Shown here piece after piece: positions 51,607 to 60,042 of a stretch of DNA of 60,042 nt (the stretch's first letter is position 1; each line of letters opens with the position of its first letter). Position numbers and translations under genes: made by a program. Source of the DNA: Acidobacteriota bacterium (lineage in GTDB: Bacteria; Acidobacteriota; Holophagae; Holophagales; Holophagaceae); assembly GCA_021802985.1 (NCBI GenBank), contig JAJZQW010000003.1, forward strand, positions 1 to 60,042, written 5' to 3'. A model generated the notes under the pieces. The model did no database searches. It was not told the DNA's origin and saw nothing but the letters and a program-made list of their open reading frames with translations.

Positions 51607-53748
51607 GTGTCCCTCCCCTTCACCACCCAGCCCCGCGTCACCCGTCGCCTGCTCGGCCGGCAGGAGGCCGAGGATCTTCTGGGCGCCCGGCTGCCCTGGC
51701 TGCTGGGCGCCATGCTCCTCTGGGCCCTGGCGATCCTGCTCCGGCTGTTCTGGCTCCAGGTGGTGGAGCACACCCGCTACCGGCTTCGGGCCGAACAGCA
51801 GCACACCACGATCGTACCCATCCCTCCCATCCGGGGCGAGCTGCGGGACCGGCGCGGCGAGCCCCTGGCCATCTCGATCAAGGTGGAGAGCCTCTTCGCG
51901 GATCCGCGGGTGTTCTACCCTGACTACAAGGCGGGGAAGGGCGAGGATCGGCCCTGGGGCCAGCCGGATCGGAAGGCGGCGGCCCAGGTTGCGGCCAAGC
52001 TCGCGCCGATCCTGGAACAGCCGAAGGCGATGCTCCTGGAGAAGCTGCTTCGCAGGAAGCCCTTCGTCTACCTGGAACGCCACCTGGCCCCGGCCAAGAC
52101 GGATGCCATCCGGGCCATGGACCTGGATGGCATCGAGTTCCAGCCCGAGAGCCGGCGGTACTATCCCCGGGGCAGCCTGGCGGCCCAGATCCTGGGTTTC
52201 ACGAACATCGATGGCATCGGTCAGCTGGGCATCGAGCAGACCTACGATAAGCAGCTGGCCGGCATGAAAGGTGAGCTCATCGCCCCCCGGGACGCCCATG
52301 GGAAGCTGCTCATCCTGCAGGAGAACTACAGCAAGATCCCCGTGAATGGGGCCTCCCTGCAGCTCAGCATCGACGCCACCATCCAGCACATCGTCGAGGA
52401 TGCGCTGGCGGAGGGTGTCCGACTGTCCCATCCGAAGACGGCCTATGCCGTGGTGGTGGATCCTCAGACCGGGGAGATCCTGGCCCTGGCGGGAACCCCG
52501 ACCTTCGATCCGAACCACATCCTCCCGAAGAAGTTCATGAACCGCCCGGAGTCCGAGCTGTCCGCCGCGGAACGAGACGAACTCCACCACGACCTGGATC
52601 TGCAGAAGGAGGCCCGCAAGGTCCACCCGGTGGAGGATGTCTACGAACCGGGCTCCACCATGAAGATCTTCACGGTGGCCTCGGCCCTGGAAGAGCGCAA
52701 GGTCCACCTGGGCGAACTCATCAATTGCGAGGAGGGCCGGTGGAAGTACAACCCCAAGATCCCGCCCATCACCGATACGCACCGGCACGGCCTGTTAACC
52801 ATGGAACAGATCCTCTGGCAGAGTTCGAACATCGGGGCCGCCAAGATCGGCATCCGGATGGATCCCGCCGTGCGGTACCAGTACTTGCGCAAGTTCGGGT
52901 TCGGCGATGTGACGGGCCTCAACATGCCCGGAGAAAGCGCGGGCAGGCTCATCGCCCCGGACCGCTGGACCGTGCCCACCCAGTACACGCTCTCCTACGG
53001 GTACGGGCTCAGCGTCACCCCGCTCCAGATCCTCATGGCCGGCTGCGCCCTGGCCAATGGCGGCAAGCTGATGCAGCCCATCCTGGTGGAGCGCATCTAC
53101 AACGATCGGGGGCTCCTGCTGAAGGAGTTCAAGCCCACGGTGCGGGCCCAGGTGGTCAGCGAGGAGACCGCCAACATGATGAAGGAGGTGCTCAAGGGGG
53201 TCATCACCCAGGGCACCGGCAAGATGGCCAAGCTGGACAACGGCGTGGAGGCCTTCGGCAAGACCGGCACCAGCCGCAAGCTCATCAACGGACAGTACGA
53301 CCTGCATCGCCACTACGCTTCCTTCATGGGGTTCTTTCCGGCGGACAAGCCCCAGTACGGCGTGCTGGTCATGCTGGATGATCCCGCCGGGGACACGACC
53401 GGCGGTGATGTGGCGGCGCCCCTCTTCAAGCGCATCGGCGATGAGATCATGCGCTACCGGGAGACCACACCGGATCCTGACCGGCAGGCCGATCTCAAGC
53501 TCTCCCTGCGCGACTGGCCCGTGAGTGAGACGGACGAGGCGGCGGTGCATGTAGAGCGCGGGAAGGTGCCGGATCTTGCCGGGCTCAGCCTGAAGGCCGC
53601 CATTCAGCGCGTGGTCCTGGTGGGGGGCGTGCCGAAGGTGGAGGCCGCGCCGGGCGTGACGGCGGTGAAGGTGGTGGGCCAGAGTCCCGATCCGGGGACA
53701 GCCCTTGAGGCCGGATCGGTGGTGAAGATCAAGGCGGGGAACCCATGA
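51607..53748 (+). CDS. ftsI: Cell division penicillin-binding protein FtsI (PBP3) with a PASTA domain
   Basis: Septal transpeptidase. The 713-residue product has a transmembrane helix (about 31-51), a dimerisation domain starting at IRGELRDRRGEPLAI, and a transpeptidase domain with the catalytic serine in EPGSTMKIF, the SSN motif in LWQSSNIGAAK and KTGTS in AFGKTGTSRKL. A C-terminal PASTA-like domain (GKVPDLAGLSLKAAIQR to the end) is present. GTG start; no clear Shine-Dalgarno is visible. It overlaps murE by 4 bases. Confidence 0.93.
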   Translation: MSLPFTTQPRVTRRLLGRQEAEDLLGARLPWLLGAMLLWALAILLRLFWLQVVEHTRYRLRAEQQHTTIVPIPPIRGELRDRRGEPLAISIKVESLFADPRVFYPDYKAGKGEDRPWGQPDRKAAAQVAAKLAPILEQPKAMLLEKLLRRKPFVYLERHLAPAKTDAIRAMDLDGIEFQPESRRYYPRGSLAAQILGFTNIDGIGQLGIEQTYDKQLAGMKGELIAPRDAHGKLLILQENYSKIPVNGASLQLSIDATIQHIVEDALAEGVRLSHPKTAYAVVVDPQTGEILALAGTPTFDPNHILPKKFMNRPESELSAAERDELHHDLDLQKEARKVHPVEDVYEPGSTMKIFTVASALEERKVHLGELINCEEGRWKYNPKIPPITDTHRHGLLTMEQILWQSSNIGAAKIGIRMDPAVRYQYLRKFGFGDVTGLNMPGESAGRLIAPDRWTVPTQYTLSYGYGLSVTPLQILMAGCALANGGKLMQPILVERIYNDRGLLLKEFKPTVRAQVVSEETANMMKEVLKGVITQGTGKMAKLDNGVEAFGKTGTSRKLINGQYDLHRHYASFMGFFPADKPQYGVLVMLDDPAGDTTGGDVAAPLFKRIGDEIMRYRETTPDPDRQADLKLSLRDWPVSETDEAAVHVERGKVPDLAGLSLKAAIQRVVLVGGVPKVEAAPGVTAVKVVGQSPDPGTALEAGSVVKIKAGNP

Positions 53749-55202
53749 AGGTGGATGCACTCATTGAGGGATTGGCCCGGCGGCGGTCGGGACCGGATCG
53801 TGAGGTGGAGGATCTGACCTCCGACAGCCGGGAAATCCAGCCGGGCTGGGCCTTCGTGGCCCTGAAGGGCGAACAGGCCAATGGGGCCGCCTTCGTGCCC
53901 CAGGCGCTGGTCCGAGGCGCCTGTGCCGTCATGGCTGCCACTGATGTGGACACGCCAGAGGCCATCGCCAGTTGCACCTTCACCGGCGATCCGCGAAGGG
54001 GGATGGCGGAGCTGGCCCGGCGGCTGCACGGCGCTCCCGACGAGCGGCTGGCCCTCATCGGCGTCACGGGGACCAACGGCAAGACCACCACCACCACGCT
54101 CATCCGCCAGCTCCTTCGGGGCGCGGGCCTCGGCTGCGGTCTGGTGGGCACGGTGCTGAACGCGGCGGGGGACCGGGAAGAGGAAGCGGTCCGCACCACC
54201 CCCGAGAGCCCCGCCTTCTACCGCTGGCTGCGGCGTTCCGTGGACGCGGGCGACCGGGCCGCCGCTGTGGAGGTCAGCAGCCACGCCCTGTGCCTGGGTC
54301 GGGTGCATGCGGCCCGCTTCCGGGTGGGTGTCCTCACCAACCTCACCCAGGATCACCTGGATTACCACGGGACGATGGAGGCCTATTTCGAAGCGAAGTG
54401 CCGGCTCATCGCCCAGTGCGACCGGTTCCTTGTGAACGTGGACGATCCCTGGGGGCGCCGGCTGCTGGAGCAGGCGGACCACGCGACCTACGCCGTGGAC
54501 CGGCCGGCCACCTACCAGGCGTCCGAGCTGGAATTGGGACCTACGGGCACGCGGTTCATGCTGCGCACGCCCACCGGGAGCTGGTCCGTGGCGAGCCCCC
54601 TCCTGGGCCGGTTCAACGTGTACAACCTGCTGGCCGCCCTGGCGGCCTGCGCCGAGGCGGGCTTCGACCTGGACCGGCTGGTGGCCGCGGTGCCCGGGGT
54701 CGTGGGCGCGCCGGGGCGCCTGGAGCGGGTGGACTGCGGCCAGCCCTTCGGCGTGATGGTGGACTATGCCCATACGCCCGACGCCCTGGAGAAGCTGCTG
54801 ACGGAAGGCCGGCGCCTGCTCCCGCCGGGCGGGCGACTCCATGTGCTCTTCGGCTGCGGGGGGGACCGGGACCGCACCAAGCGACCCCTGATGGCCGCGG
54901 CCGTGGCCGCCGGGGCGGACGTGCTCTGGCATACCAGCGACAACCCCCGCACCGAGGACCCTGAACAGATCCTGGACGACGCCGCGCCGGGCATTCCCGA
55001 GGCGATCCGGCAGGACAGCAGCCGGTACCATCGTCTGGCGGACCGGCGCGAGTCCGTGCGACGGGCCCTGGCCGACTGTCGTCCCGGCGACCTGCTCCTG
55101 CTGGCGGGGAAGGGCCACGAGCCCTACCAGGAGATCCACGGCGTGAAGCACCCCTACAGCGACCGGAGCGCCGTCGAGGCGATCCTCGGAGCGCAGCCAT
55201 GA
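53745..55202 (+). CDS. murE: UDP-MurNAc-tripeptide synthetase MurE
   Basis: Adds the third amino acid to the cell-wall precursor. The 485-residue ligase has LTSDSREIQPGWAFVALKG, the ATP loop GVTGTNGKTTTTTLIRQLL, the central TTPESPAFY region and DYAHTPDALEKLL. The motif DNPRTEDP near residue 403 is the mark of enzymes that add meso-diaminopimelate, so the organism's peptidoglycan should be of that type. ATGA overlaps join it to ftsI and murF. Confidence 0.94.
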   Translation: MKVDALIEGLARRRSGPDREVEDLTSDSREIQPGWAFVALKGEQANGAAFVPQALVRGACAVMAATDVDTPEAIASCTFTGDPRRGMAELARRLHGAPDERLALIGVTGTNGKTTTTTLIRQLLRGAGLGCGLVGTVLNAAGDREEEAVRTTPESPAFYRWLRRSVDAGDRAAAVEVSSHALCLGRVHAARFRVGVLTNLTQDHLDYHGTMEAYFEAKCRLIAQCDRFLVNVDDPWGRRLLEQADHATYAVDRPATYQASELELGPTGTRFMLRTPTGSWSVASPLLGRFNVYNLLAALAACAEAGFDLDRLVAAVPGVVGAPGRLERVDCGQPFGVMVDYAHTPDALEKLLTEGRRLLPPGGRLHVLFGCGGDRDRTKRPLMAAAVAAGADVLWHTSDNPRTEDPEQILDDAAPGIPEAIRQDSSRYHRLADRRESVRRALADCRPGDLLLLAGKGHEPYQEIHGVKHPYSDRSAVEAILGAQP

Positions 55203-56548
55203 GTCCCCTCTGGTCCCTGTTCCAGGCTGCCTCCCAGGTGGGCGGCGAGATCCTCGGCGAGGGCGCCGTGGTCCCCACCAGCCTCAGCCTGGACACGCGC
55301 ACCCTGGAACCCGGCGCCTGCTTCGTGGCCCTCCGGGCGGACCGCGATGGTCACGCCTTCTGCGCGCTGGCGGCGGCCAAGGGGGCGGTGGCCCTGCTGG
55401 TGGACGATCCCCAGGACGTGGACCTGCCGCAGTTCGTGGTGCCCGACACGCTGGTGGCGCTGCAGCGCTGGGGCCAGACCCGCCTGGCGGCCGTGCGGCC
55501 GAAGGCCGTGTTCGGCGTCACCGGCAGCGTCGGCAAGACCAGCACCAAGGAACTGCTCGCCGCCGCCACCGGCGGCTGGAAGACGCCCGGCAACCGGAAC
55601 AACACCCTGGGCCTGCCCGAGGCGCTGGCCACGCTGCCCGAGGGCCTGGGGGCCGCGGTGCTGGAGATGGGCATGAGCACGCCCGGTGAGATCCGCCGCT
55701 TGACGGAAATCGCGCCCCTGGATTTCGGCATCATCACCGTGATTGGCACCGCGCATCTGGAGAATTTCGCGAGCCCGCAGGGCATCGCCGCGGCCAAGGG
55801 CGAACTGGTGGCGGGCCTTTGCAGGGGCGGCGCCTGGGCGTTCCTGGCTGCGGATGGCTGGTGCCGCTGGGTGGCGGAGCAGCCCTGGGCGAGGCACACG
55901 GAGCCTCTGCCCGTGGGCGAGGGCGAGGCCTTCGGCTGGGAGGCGGTCGAGTCCCTGGGCGCCGCCGGGGAGCGGTTTCGGCTCCGCACCTCGGCGGGCA
56001 CCCTGCCTGTCGAGCTGCGCCTGCGGGGCCTGCACCAGGTGCGGAACGCGACCCTGGCGGGGGCCATCGCGGTGAGGGCGGGGTTCGACCTGGCGGCTGT
56101 GGCGGCGGGCCTGGGGGCCGTGGAGCCCGAGGCGGGACGCGGGCGGCTGCACCTCCTGGCCGGTGGCGGGCGCCTGCTGGATGAGACCTACAACGCCAGC
56201 CCGGACTCGATCCTCGCCTGTGCGGCGGCGCTATTGGACCTCCCGGGAGGCGAGGCCGTGGCGGTGCTCGGTTCCATGCGGGAACTGGGCCCGGAGGCCG
56301 CCCGCATTCACCAGGAGACGGGCCGGGCCCTCCGGAACCTGGGATTGTCGCGCCTCTGGGCCTTCGGTGACTTTGCCCGGGACTATGCGGAGGGCTTCGG
56401 ATCCGGGGCGGTGGCCTGTCCGGATTTCGAGGCCCTGCGCGACGATGCGGCTGGGCTCTCCGCGATCCCTACCGGAGCCCGTATCCTGGTGAAGGGCAGT
56501 CGGTTCTGGCGCGCTGAGCGCGCCGTGGACTGGCTCCTCGCCCACTGA
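55199..56548 (+). CDS. murF: UDP-MurNAc-tripeptide--D-alanyl-D-alanine ligase MurF
   Basis: Adds the D-Ala-D-Ala dipeptide to the UDP-MurNAc-tripeptide. The 449-residue product shows SLDTRTLEPGACFVALRAD, the P-loop GVTGSVGKTSTKELLAA, the NNTLGLPEAL motif, EMGMSTPGEIRRL, DETYNASPDSILA and VAVLGSMRELGPEA. It follows murE with a 4-base overlap and is followed by mraY after 29 bases. Confidence 0.94.
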   Translation: MSPLWSLFQAASQVGGEILGEGAVVPTSLSLDTRTLEPGACFVALRADRDGHAFCALAAAKGAVALLVDDPQDVDLPQFVVPDTLVALQRWGQTRLAAVRPKAVFGVTGSVGKTSTKELLAAATGGWKTPGNRNNTLGLPEALATLPEGLGAAVLEMGMSTPGEIRRLTEIAPLDFGIITVIGTAHLENFASPQGIAAAKGELVAGLCRGGAWAFLAADGWCRWVAEQPWARHTEPLPVGEGEAFGWEAVESLGAAGERFRLRTSAGTLPVELRLRGLHQVRNATLAGAIAVRAGFDLAAVAAGLGAVEPEAGRGRLHLLAGGGRLLDETYNASPDSILACAAALLDLPGGEAVAVLGSMRELGPEAARIHQETGRALRNLGLSRLWAFGDFARDYAEGFGSGAVACPDFEALRDDAAGLSAIPTGARILVKGSRFWRAERAVDWLLAH

Positions 56549-56577
56549 CACTCCAGAACTCAGAACCCGGACCCCCC

Positions 56578-57666
56578 ATGATTCCCTGGCTTCTCTATCC
56601 CTTCCATGATGTGGTGCCCGGCTTTTCGGTCTTCCGCTACATCACGTTCCGGGCGGCCATGGCCGCGGCCACGGCCATGGTGCTGAGCCTGCTGTTGGGG
56701 CCCTTCGTCATCCGCACCCTGACGGCCCTCAAGATGGGGCAGCACATCCGCGGTGTGGGCCCGGAACACCACCAGAGCAAGGCCGGGACGCCCACCATGG
56801 GCGGCATCCTCATCCTGCTGGTCATCACCGTGTCCACGCTCCTCTGGTGCGAACTCAGCAGCGGCGCCATCTGGGTGGTCCTCATCGCCCTGCTCGGCTT
56901 CGGTCTGGTGGGCGCCTTCGACGACGCGAAGAAGTTGATGAAGAAGCAGAACCTCGGGCTTACGAGCTGGCAGAAGATGCTCCTCCTCACGGCCATCTCC
57001 CTGCTGGTGGCCTGGCTCATCCTGCACTTTGGCCTGCGCGGGACTGCCACCAGCAAGCTGTCCGTGCCCTTCTTCAAGCGCTTCACGCCGGATGTGGGTA
57101 TCTTCCTGATCCCCTGGATCTGGCTGGTGATGGTGGGGACCAGCAACGCGGTGAACCTTACGGACGGGCTGGATGGGCTGGCCGCTGGCGGCACCCTCAT
57201 CGTGTCCCTTACCTACGCCATCCTGGCCTATGCTGTCGGCCACGTGAAGATCGCCGCCTATCTGGCGGTGCCGCACGTGCCCGGGGGCGCCGAGCTGTCC
57301 GTGTTCATGGGCGCCATGGCGGGGGCCTGCCTGGGCTTCCTCTGGTACAACGCCCATCCGGCCGAGGTGTTCATGGGCGATACCGGCTCCCTGGGCCTGG
57401 GCGGGGCCCTGGGCACCGTGGCGGTGATCATCAAGCAGGAGGTCCTGCTGGTCATCGCCGGGGGGCTCTTCGTGCTGGAGGCCGTCAGCGTGATCCTCCA
57501 GGTGGGCAGCTACAAGCTCCGTGGCGGCAAGCGCATCTTCCGCATGGCCCCCTTCCATCACCACATGGAACTGGGCGGCCTGCAGGAGACGAAGGTCGTC
57601 ATCCGCCTCTGGATCACCGCCATCGTCTGTTCGATCCTGGCGCTCAGTTCGCTGAAGCTTCGCTAG
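56578..57666 (+). CDS. mraY: Phospho-N-acetylmuramoyl-pentapeptide transferase MraY
   Basis: Membrane enzyme that moves the MurNAc-pentapeptide to undecaprenyl phosphate (lipid I). The 362-residue product has about ten transmembrane helices, HHQSKAGTPTMGGILIL, the Asp-rich FDDAKKLMKKQN, NAVNLTDGLDGLAAG, VFMGDTGSLGLGG and the histidine motif FHHHMELGG. Its last 23 bases overlap the convergent EAL gene. In most bacteria murD comes directly after it; here the EAL gene intervenes. Confidence 0.95.
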   Translation: MIPWLLYPFHDVVPGFSVFRYITFRAAMAAATAMVLSLLLGPFVIRTLTALKMGQHIRGVGPEHHQSKAGTPTMGGILILLVITVSTLLWCELSSGAIWVVLIALLGFGLVGAFDDAKKLMKKQNLGLTSWQKMLLLTAISLLVAWLILHFGLRGTATSKLSVPFFKRFTPDVGIFLIPWIWLVMVGTSNAVNLTDGLDGLAAGGTLIVSLTYAILAYAVGHVKIAAYLAVPHVPGGAELSVFMGAMAGACLGFLWYNAHPAEVFMGDTGSLGLGGALGTVAVIIKQEVLLVIAGGLFVLEAVSVILQVGSYKLRGGKRIFRMAPFHHHMELGGLQETKVVIRLWITAIVCSILALSSLKLR

Positions 57667-58417
57667 CCGGCCCCGGCGCCAGCGGTCTGGGCGCGGTGGG
57701 CCAGGGCTGGCCGAGAATGAAGCCCTGGCCCCAGGGCACGTCGGCGTCCATGACGGCCTCCAGCTCCTCCAGTGTCTCGATGCCCTCGGCGATGAAGCCG
57801 ATGCGCATCCGCTGGGCGAAATGGGACAGGGCATTGAGGAGCGCGGCCTGGTAGGGCCTGCGATGGACCTGCTCCACGAGGCTGCGGTCGGCCTTGATGA
57901 AGTCCGGCGCCAGGCGGGCCATGTGGCTGAGGCTGGCCACCCCGGCACCCAGGTCATCCACCGCGACCCGGAGGCCGGAGCTGCGAAGGAGGGTGGCGTA
58001 GGCGCGCAGGGCATCGGGATCGTGGACCCGCTGGGCCTCCGTGAATTCCATCACCACCAGCTCGGGCGGGAAGGGCAGGGCCTCCAGCCAGCGGGGCAGG
58101 GCCTCCCAGAAGGCCGCAGCCTCCAGGCTCACGGGCTCCAGGTTCACGAAGTGCAAGTGGCTGTCCGAGCCGGTTTGGGCCAGGGTCCTGAAGGTCTCCT
58201 CCAGGAAACGCAGGTCCAGGGTCAGTCGGTCGGCGAGGGTGAGATCGGGGGCCTGGAGGATGGGGCCCACGGGATGCGCCATGCCCCGTCCATCCAGGTG
58301 CCGGGCCAGATATTCCTTGGCCATGAGGCGGTTGTCCCGGAGCCGGTACATGGGCTGGACGTGCGAGACGATCTGGCTCTCGCCGCTCAGCAGACGATTA
58401 AGGATGCCCTTCGGCAT
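57644..58417 (-). CDS. EAL-domain protein (predicted c-di-GMP phosphodiesterase)
   Basis: The 257-residue product is one EAL domain without sensor or GGDEF parts. The signature residues are present in modified words: EYLAR for EALLR, VNLEP, EFTEAQ, VDDLGAGVASL for DDFGTG, IKADRSLV, AEGIET and QGFILGQP. The metal-binding Glu, Asn, Asp and Lys are kept, so hydrolysis of cyclic di-GMP is plausible. The start ATG at 58417 has GGAG upstream. The gene lies on the opposite strand inside the cell-wall cluster, between mraY (23-base overlap) and murD. Confidence 0.85.
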   Translation of the reverse strand: MPKGILNRLLSGESQIVSHVQPMYRLRDNRLMAKEYLARHLDGRGMAHPVGPILQAPDLTLADRLTLDLRFLEETFRTLAQTGSDSHLHFVNLEPVSLEAAAFWEALPRWLEALPFPPELVVMEFTEAQRVHDPDALRAYATLLRSSGLRVAVDDLGAGVASLSHMARLAPDFIKADRSLVEQVHRRPYQAALLNALSHFAQRMRIGFIAEGIETLEELEAVMDADVPWGQGFILGQPWPTAPRPLAPGPASEASAN

Positions 58418-58504
58418 GCACACTCCGAAATACGGGGCCGCAGCCAGTGTATCCCTTCGGCGGAACTCCGGCGGCGAAGCAGCTAGGCTGGAAGCGGAGG
58501 GCGC

Positions 58505-59833
58505 ATGAGGACCGTGGTGATGGGTGCGGGGCGTTCAGGCCTGGCGGCGGCCCGCTTTCTGGCTGGGCAGGGGCGCGACGTGGTGTTGACGGACATCCGT
58601 CCCGATCCCAGGCGTGAGCTGGAAGGGGTCCTGGCCAAGGCCGGGATTCCCGGCGTGTGGGGCAGCCATCCCCTCGCCTTGCTGGAGGGCTGCGCCGAGC
58701 TGGTGATCAGCCCAGGCATCCCGCGAACGGCGCCCTTCGTGGCCGCGGCGCTGGATCGCGGCATTCCTGTCATCGGGGAGGTGGAACTGGCGCACCGGGT
58801 CCTGCGTGCGCGTGGGGACGGCAGCCGCGTGCTGGCGGTCACCGGCACCAACGGCAAGAGCACCACCACCGACCTGACCGCCCACCTCCTGCGGGCCGCC
58901 GGACGTGCGGCGACGGCCTGCGGCAACCTGGGCACGCCCTTCCTCGAAGCGGTCGCCGGTGGCGGACCGGGGACGGTCTACGTCGTGGAGTTGAGCAGCT
59001 ACCAGCTGGAATCCCTGGACGCCTTCCACGCGGAAGGGGCGGCTTTCCTGAATCTCACGCCCGATCACCTGGCGCGGCATGGTGATCTGGAAGGCTACCG
59101 CCGCACCAAACTCCGGATCTTCGCGCGGCAGGCCGAGCGCGATCTCCGCGTGGTGCCCGCCGCCCACCCCGAGTGGTGGCAGGACGCACCCGGCATGGCG
59201 CGGATCGCACGGTTCGGCTGGTCCCCCTGCGAGGCCTGGTGCGATGGAGAAGGCCTGCTGCGGCTGGGGGACGAACCCCTCCTCCATCGCCGCGATCTGA
59301 TGATTCCCGGGGATCACAACGTGGAGAACGCCCTGGCGGCGGCCCTGCTGGCCCGCCATGGCGGCGCATCGCTGGAGGCCCTCCGCGCGGGACTCCGCAC
59401 CTATCCGGGCCTGGCCCACCGCATCGCTTTCTGTGGCGAGAAGGGCGGCGTGCGGGCCTACAACGATTCCAAGGGCACCAACGTGGACGCCACCCTCACG
59501 GCCATCAAGGCCCTTCCAGGTCCGCTGGTGCTGCTGCTCGGCGGAACCGACAAGGGCGCCAGCTACGAGCCGCTCCGCCCAGTCCTGGCGGGCAAGCTGC
59601 GGCGCCTGATCTTCCTGGGCGAAGCCATGCCGCAGCTCATGCGCGATCTCGGCGACCTGCCCCACGACCTGGTTCCCGCCTTCGACGACGCAGTCCGGGC
59701 CGCCCTGGCCCTCGCGCAGCCGGGCGACCAGGTGCTGCTCAGCCCCGCTTGCGCGAGCTTCGACCAGTTCAACAACTTCGAGGAACGCGGCGAGCGCTTC
59801 GAGACGCTGGTGCGGGATTGGACGGAAGCCTGA
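58505..59833 (+). CDS. murD: UDP-MurNAc-L-alanine--D-glutamate ligase MurD
   Basis: Adds D-glutamate to UDP-MurNAc-L-alanine. The 442-residue product has the Rossmann start VVMGAGRSGLAAARFLAG, the ATP loop VTGTNGKSTTTDLTAHLL, ELSSYQLESLDAFH, LNLTPDHLARHG and the C-terminal YNDSKGTNVDATL and LLLGGTDKGASYE. Its ATG lies 87 bases from the divergent EAL start, so it may have its own promoter or be read through the EAL region. Confidence 0.95.
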   Translation: MRTVVMGAGRSGLAAARFLAGQGRDVVLTDIRPDPRRELEGVLAKAGIPGVWGSHPLALLEGCAELVISPGIPRTAPFVAAALDRGIPVIGEVELAHRVLRARGDGSRVLAVTGTNGKSTTTDLTAHLLRAAGRAATACGNLGTPFLEAVAGGGPGTVYVVELSSYQLESLDAFHAEGAAFLNLTPDHLARHGDLEGYRRTKLRIFARQAERDLRVVPAAHPEWWQDAPGMARIARFGWSPCEAWCDGEGLLRLGDEPLLHRRDLMIPGDHNVENALAAALLARHGGASLEALRAGLRTYPGLAHRIAFCGEKGGVRAYNDSKGTNVDATLTAIKALPGPLVLLLGGTDKGASYEPLRPVLAGKLRRLIFLGEAMPQLMRDLGDLPHDLVPAFDDAVRAALALAQPGDQVLLSPACASFDQFNNFEERGERFETLVRDWTEA

Positions 59834-59861
59834 CCTCGATTTCCCGGGAGTTGCCATGCGT

Positions 59862-59893
59862 CCCCGAGGAGGCGCCGGAGCGCCTCCTCGGGG
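59862..59893 (+). terminator. Strong hairpin after murD
   Basis: A perfect 14-bp stem CCCCGAGGAGGCGC / GCGCCTCCTCGGGG with a CGGA loop begins 28 bases after the murD stop. It is followed by ATTGGCAACCTTCTTCC, a weak T-tract. It probably ends or attenuates the transcript here. Confidence 0.6.
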
Positions 59894-59922
59894 GATTGGC
59901 AACCTTCTTCCAGGCCCTCATA

Positions 59923-60042
59923 CTAAGTTGCGTTCAATGAAATAGAAGTGATCCAACTGAACCCGGCAAACGACTGGGTTCGTGCATGGTCGGCCTCCAG
60001 GCCTCGCAGTCCCTGGCAGAGGGTGCGCTCGACCGCCCTCAT
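59923..60042 (-). mobile_element. Possible 3' end of an IS transposase entering from the right edge
   Basis: A 39-codon minus-strand frame runs open to the edge and ends at TAG. Its words VERTLCQGLRG, DHARTQSFAGF and SWITSISL recall the C-termini of IS5-type DDE transposases, which have a VERT/ER motif, a conserved D, and an SFAGF/hydrophobic tail. The similarity is by eye and the piece is short. An alternative is plain intergenic sequence before the next cluster gene. Confidence 0.35.

Overview
The window is about 60 kb of high-G+C bacterial chromosome, densely packed with genes and with few long gaps. Gene content points to a Gram-negative bacterium with a meso-diaminopimelate cell wall (DNPR motif in MurE), flagella (FliL, FliN), lipoproteins and anaerobic 2-oxoacid:ferredoxin metabolism. 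The combination of a DUF4388/PATAN protein, YvcK, MraZ-led dcw cluster and fused 2-oxoacid oxidoreductase subunits fits an Acidobacteriota of the Holophaga/Geothrix kind. That placement is inference from gene content, not from a marker-gene tree.

Left part (1-8.3 kb): a truncated GHMP kinase, mutY, tRNA-Leu(GAG) with its terminator, secG, a DAHP synthase, a lipoprotein, a multi-zinc-ribbon protein, tpiA-pgk and a methyltransferase, then rbfA. Between rbfA and truB (normally neighbours) sits a two-gene restriction-modification system of the BsuBI/PstI type (8.3-10.8 kb). Beyond truB lie an unrecognised protein, a small Cys-rich protein, and a 2-oxoacid:ferredoxin oxidoreductase encoded as two fused chains (ferredoxin+alpha, beta+gamma). 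nadK, a class A penicillin-binding protein and a DEAD-family helicase with a DECD box follow.

Middle part (21-31 kb): a degenerate hotdog thioesterase, sixA-like phosphatase, alpha/beta hydrolase and rho with a good promoter. A distinctly AT-richer reverse transcriptase gene (24657-26225) follows, inserted between rho and dusB and framed by related palindromes. It has the motifs of the UG/Abi (defence-associated) reverse transcriptases and a long C-terminal helical region, and it is the best candidate for an anti-phage system here. dusB, a cation diffusion facilitator, an unknown gene coupled to thiD, fliL-fliN and the HU gene follow.

Right part (32-60 kb): truA, a TonB-C-like coiled-coil protein, a DUF4388 protein, yvcK, a TPR protein, an ABC-2 exporter, uppP, an autoregulated winged-helix/membrane-protein pair, threonine aldolase, a short solute-binding-like protein, yicC and a long nitronate monooxygenase homologue. 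Then come a methyltransferase, radA, a B12-binding domain protein, trmL and a HIT protein. The window ends with the division/cell-wall cluster mraZ-rsmH-ftsL-ftsI-murE-murF-mraY-murD. It is preceded by five TGG repeats at exact 10-bp spacing (an MraZ operator), is interrupted by a convergent EAL-domain gene, and is followed at the edge by what may be the tail of an IS transposase.

The cell-wall genes form a partial pathway: UppP recycles the lipid carrier, MurE/F/D build the UDP-MurNAc-peptide, MraY loads it on the carrier, and the class A PBP and FtsI polymerise and cross-link it. RbfA, TruA, TruB, DusB, TrmL, RsmH and the helicase form a scattered RNA-maturation set.
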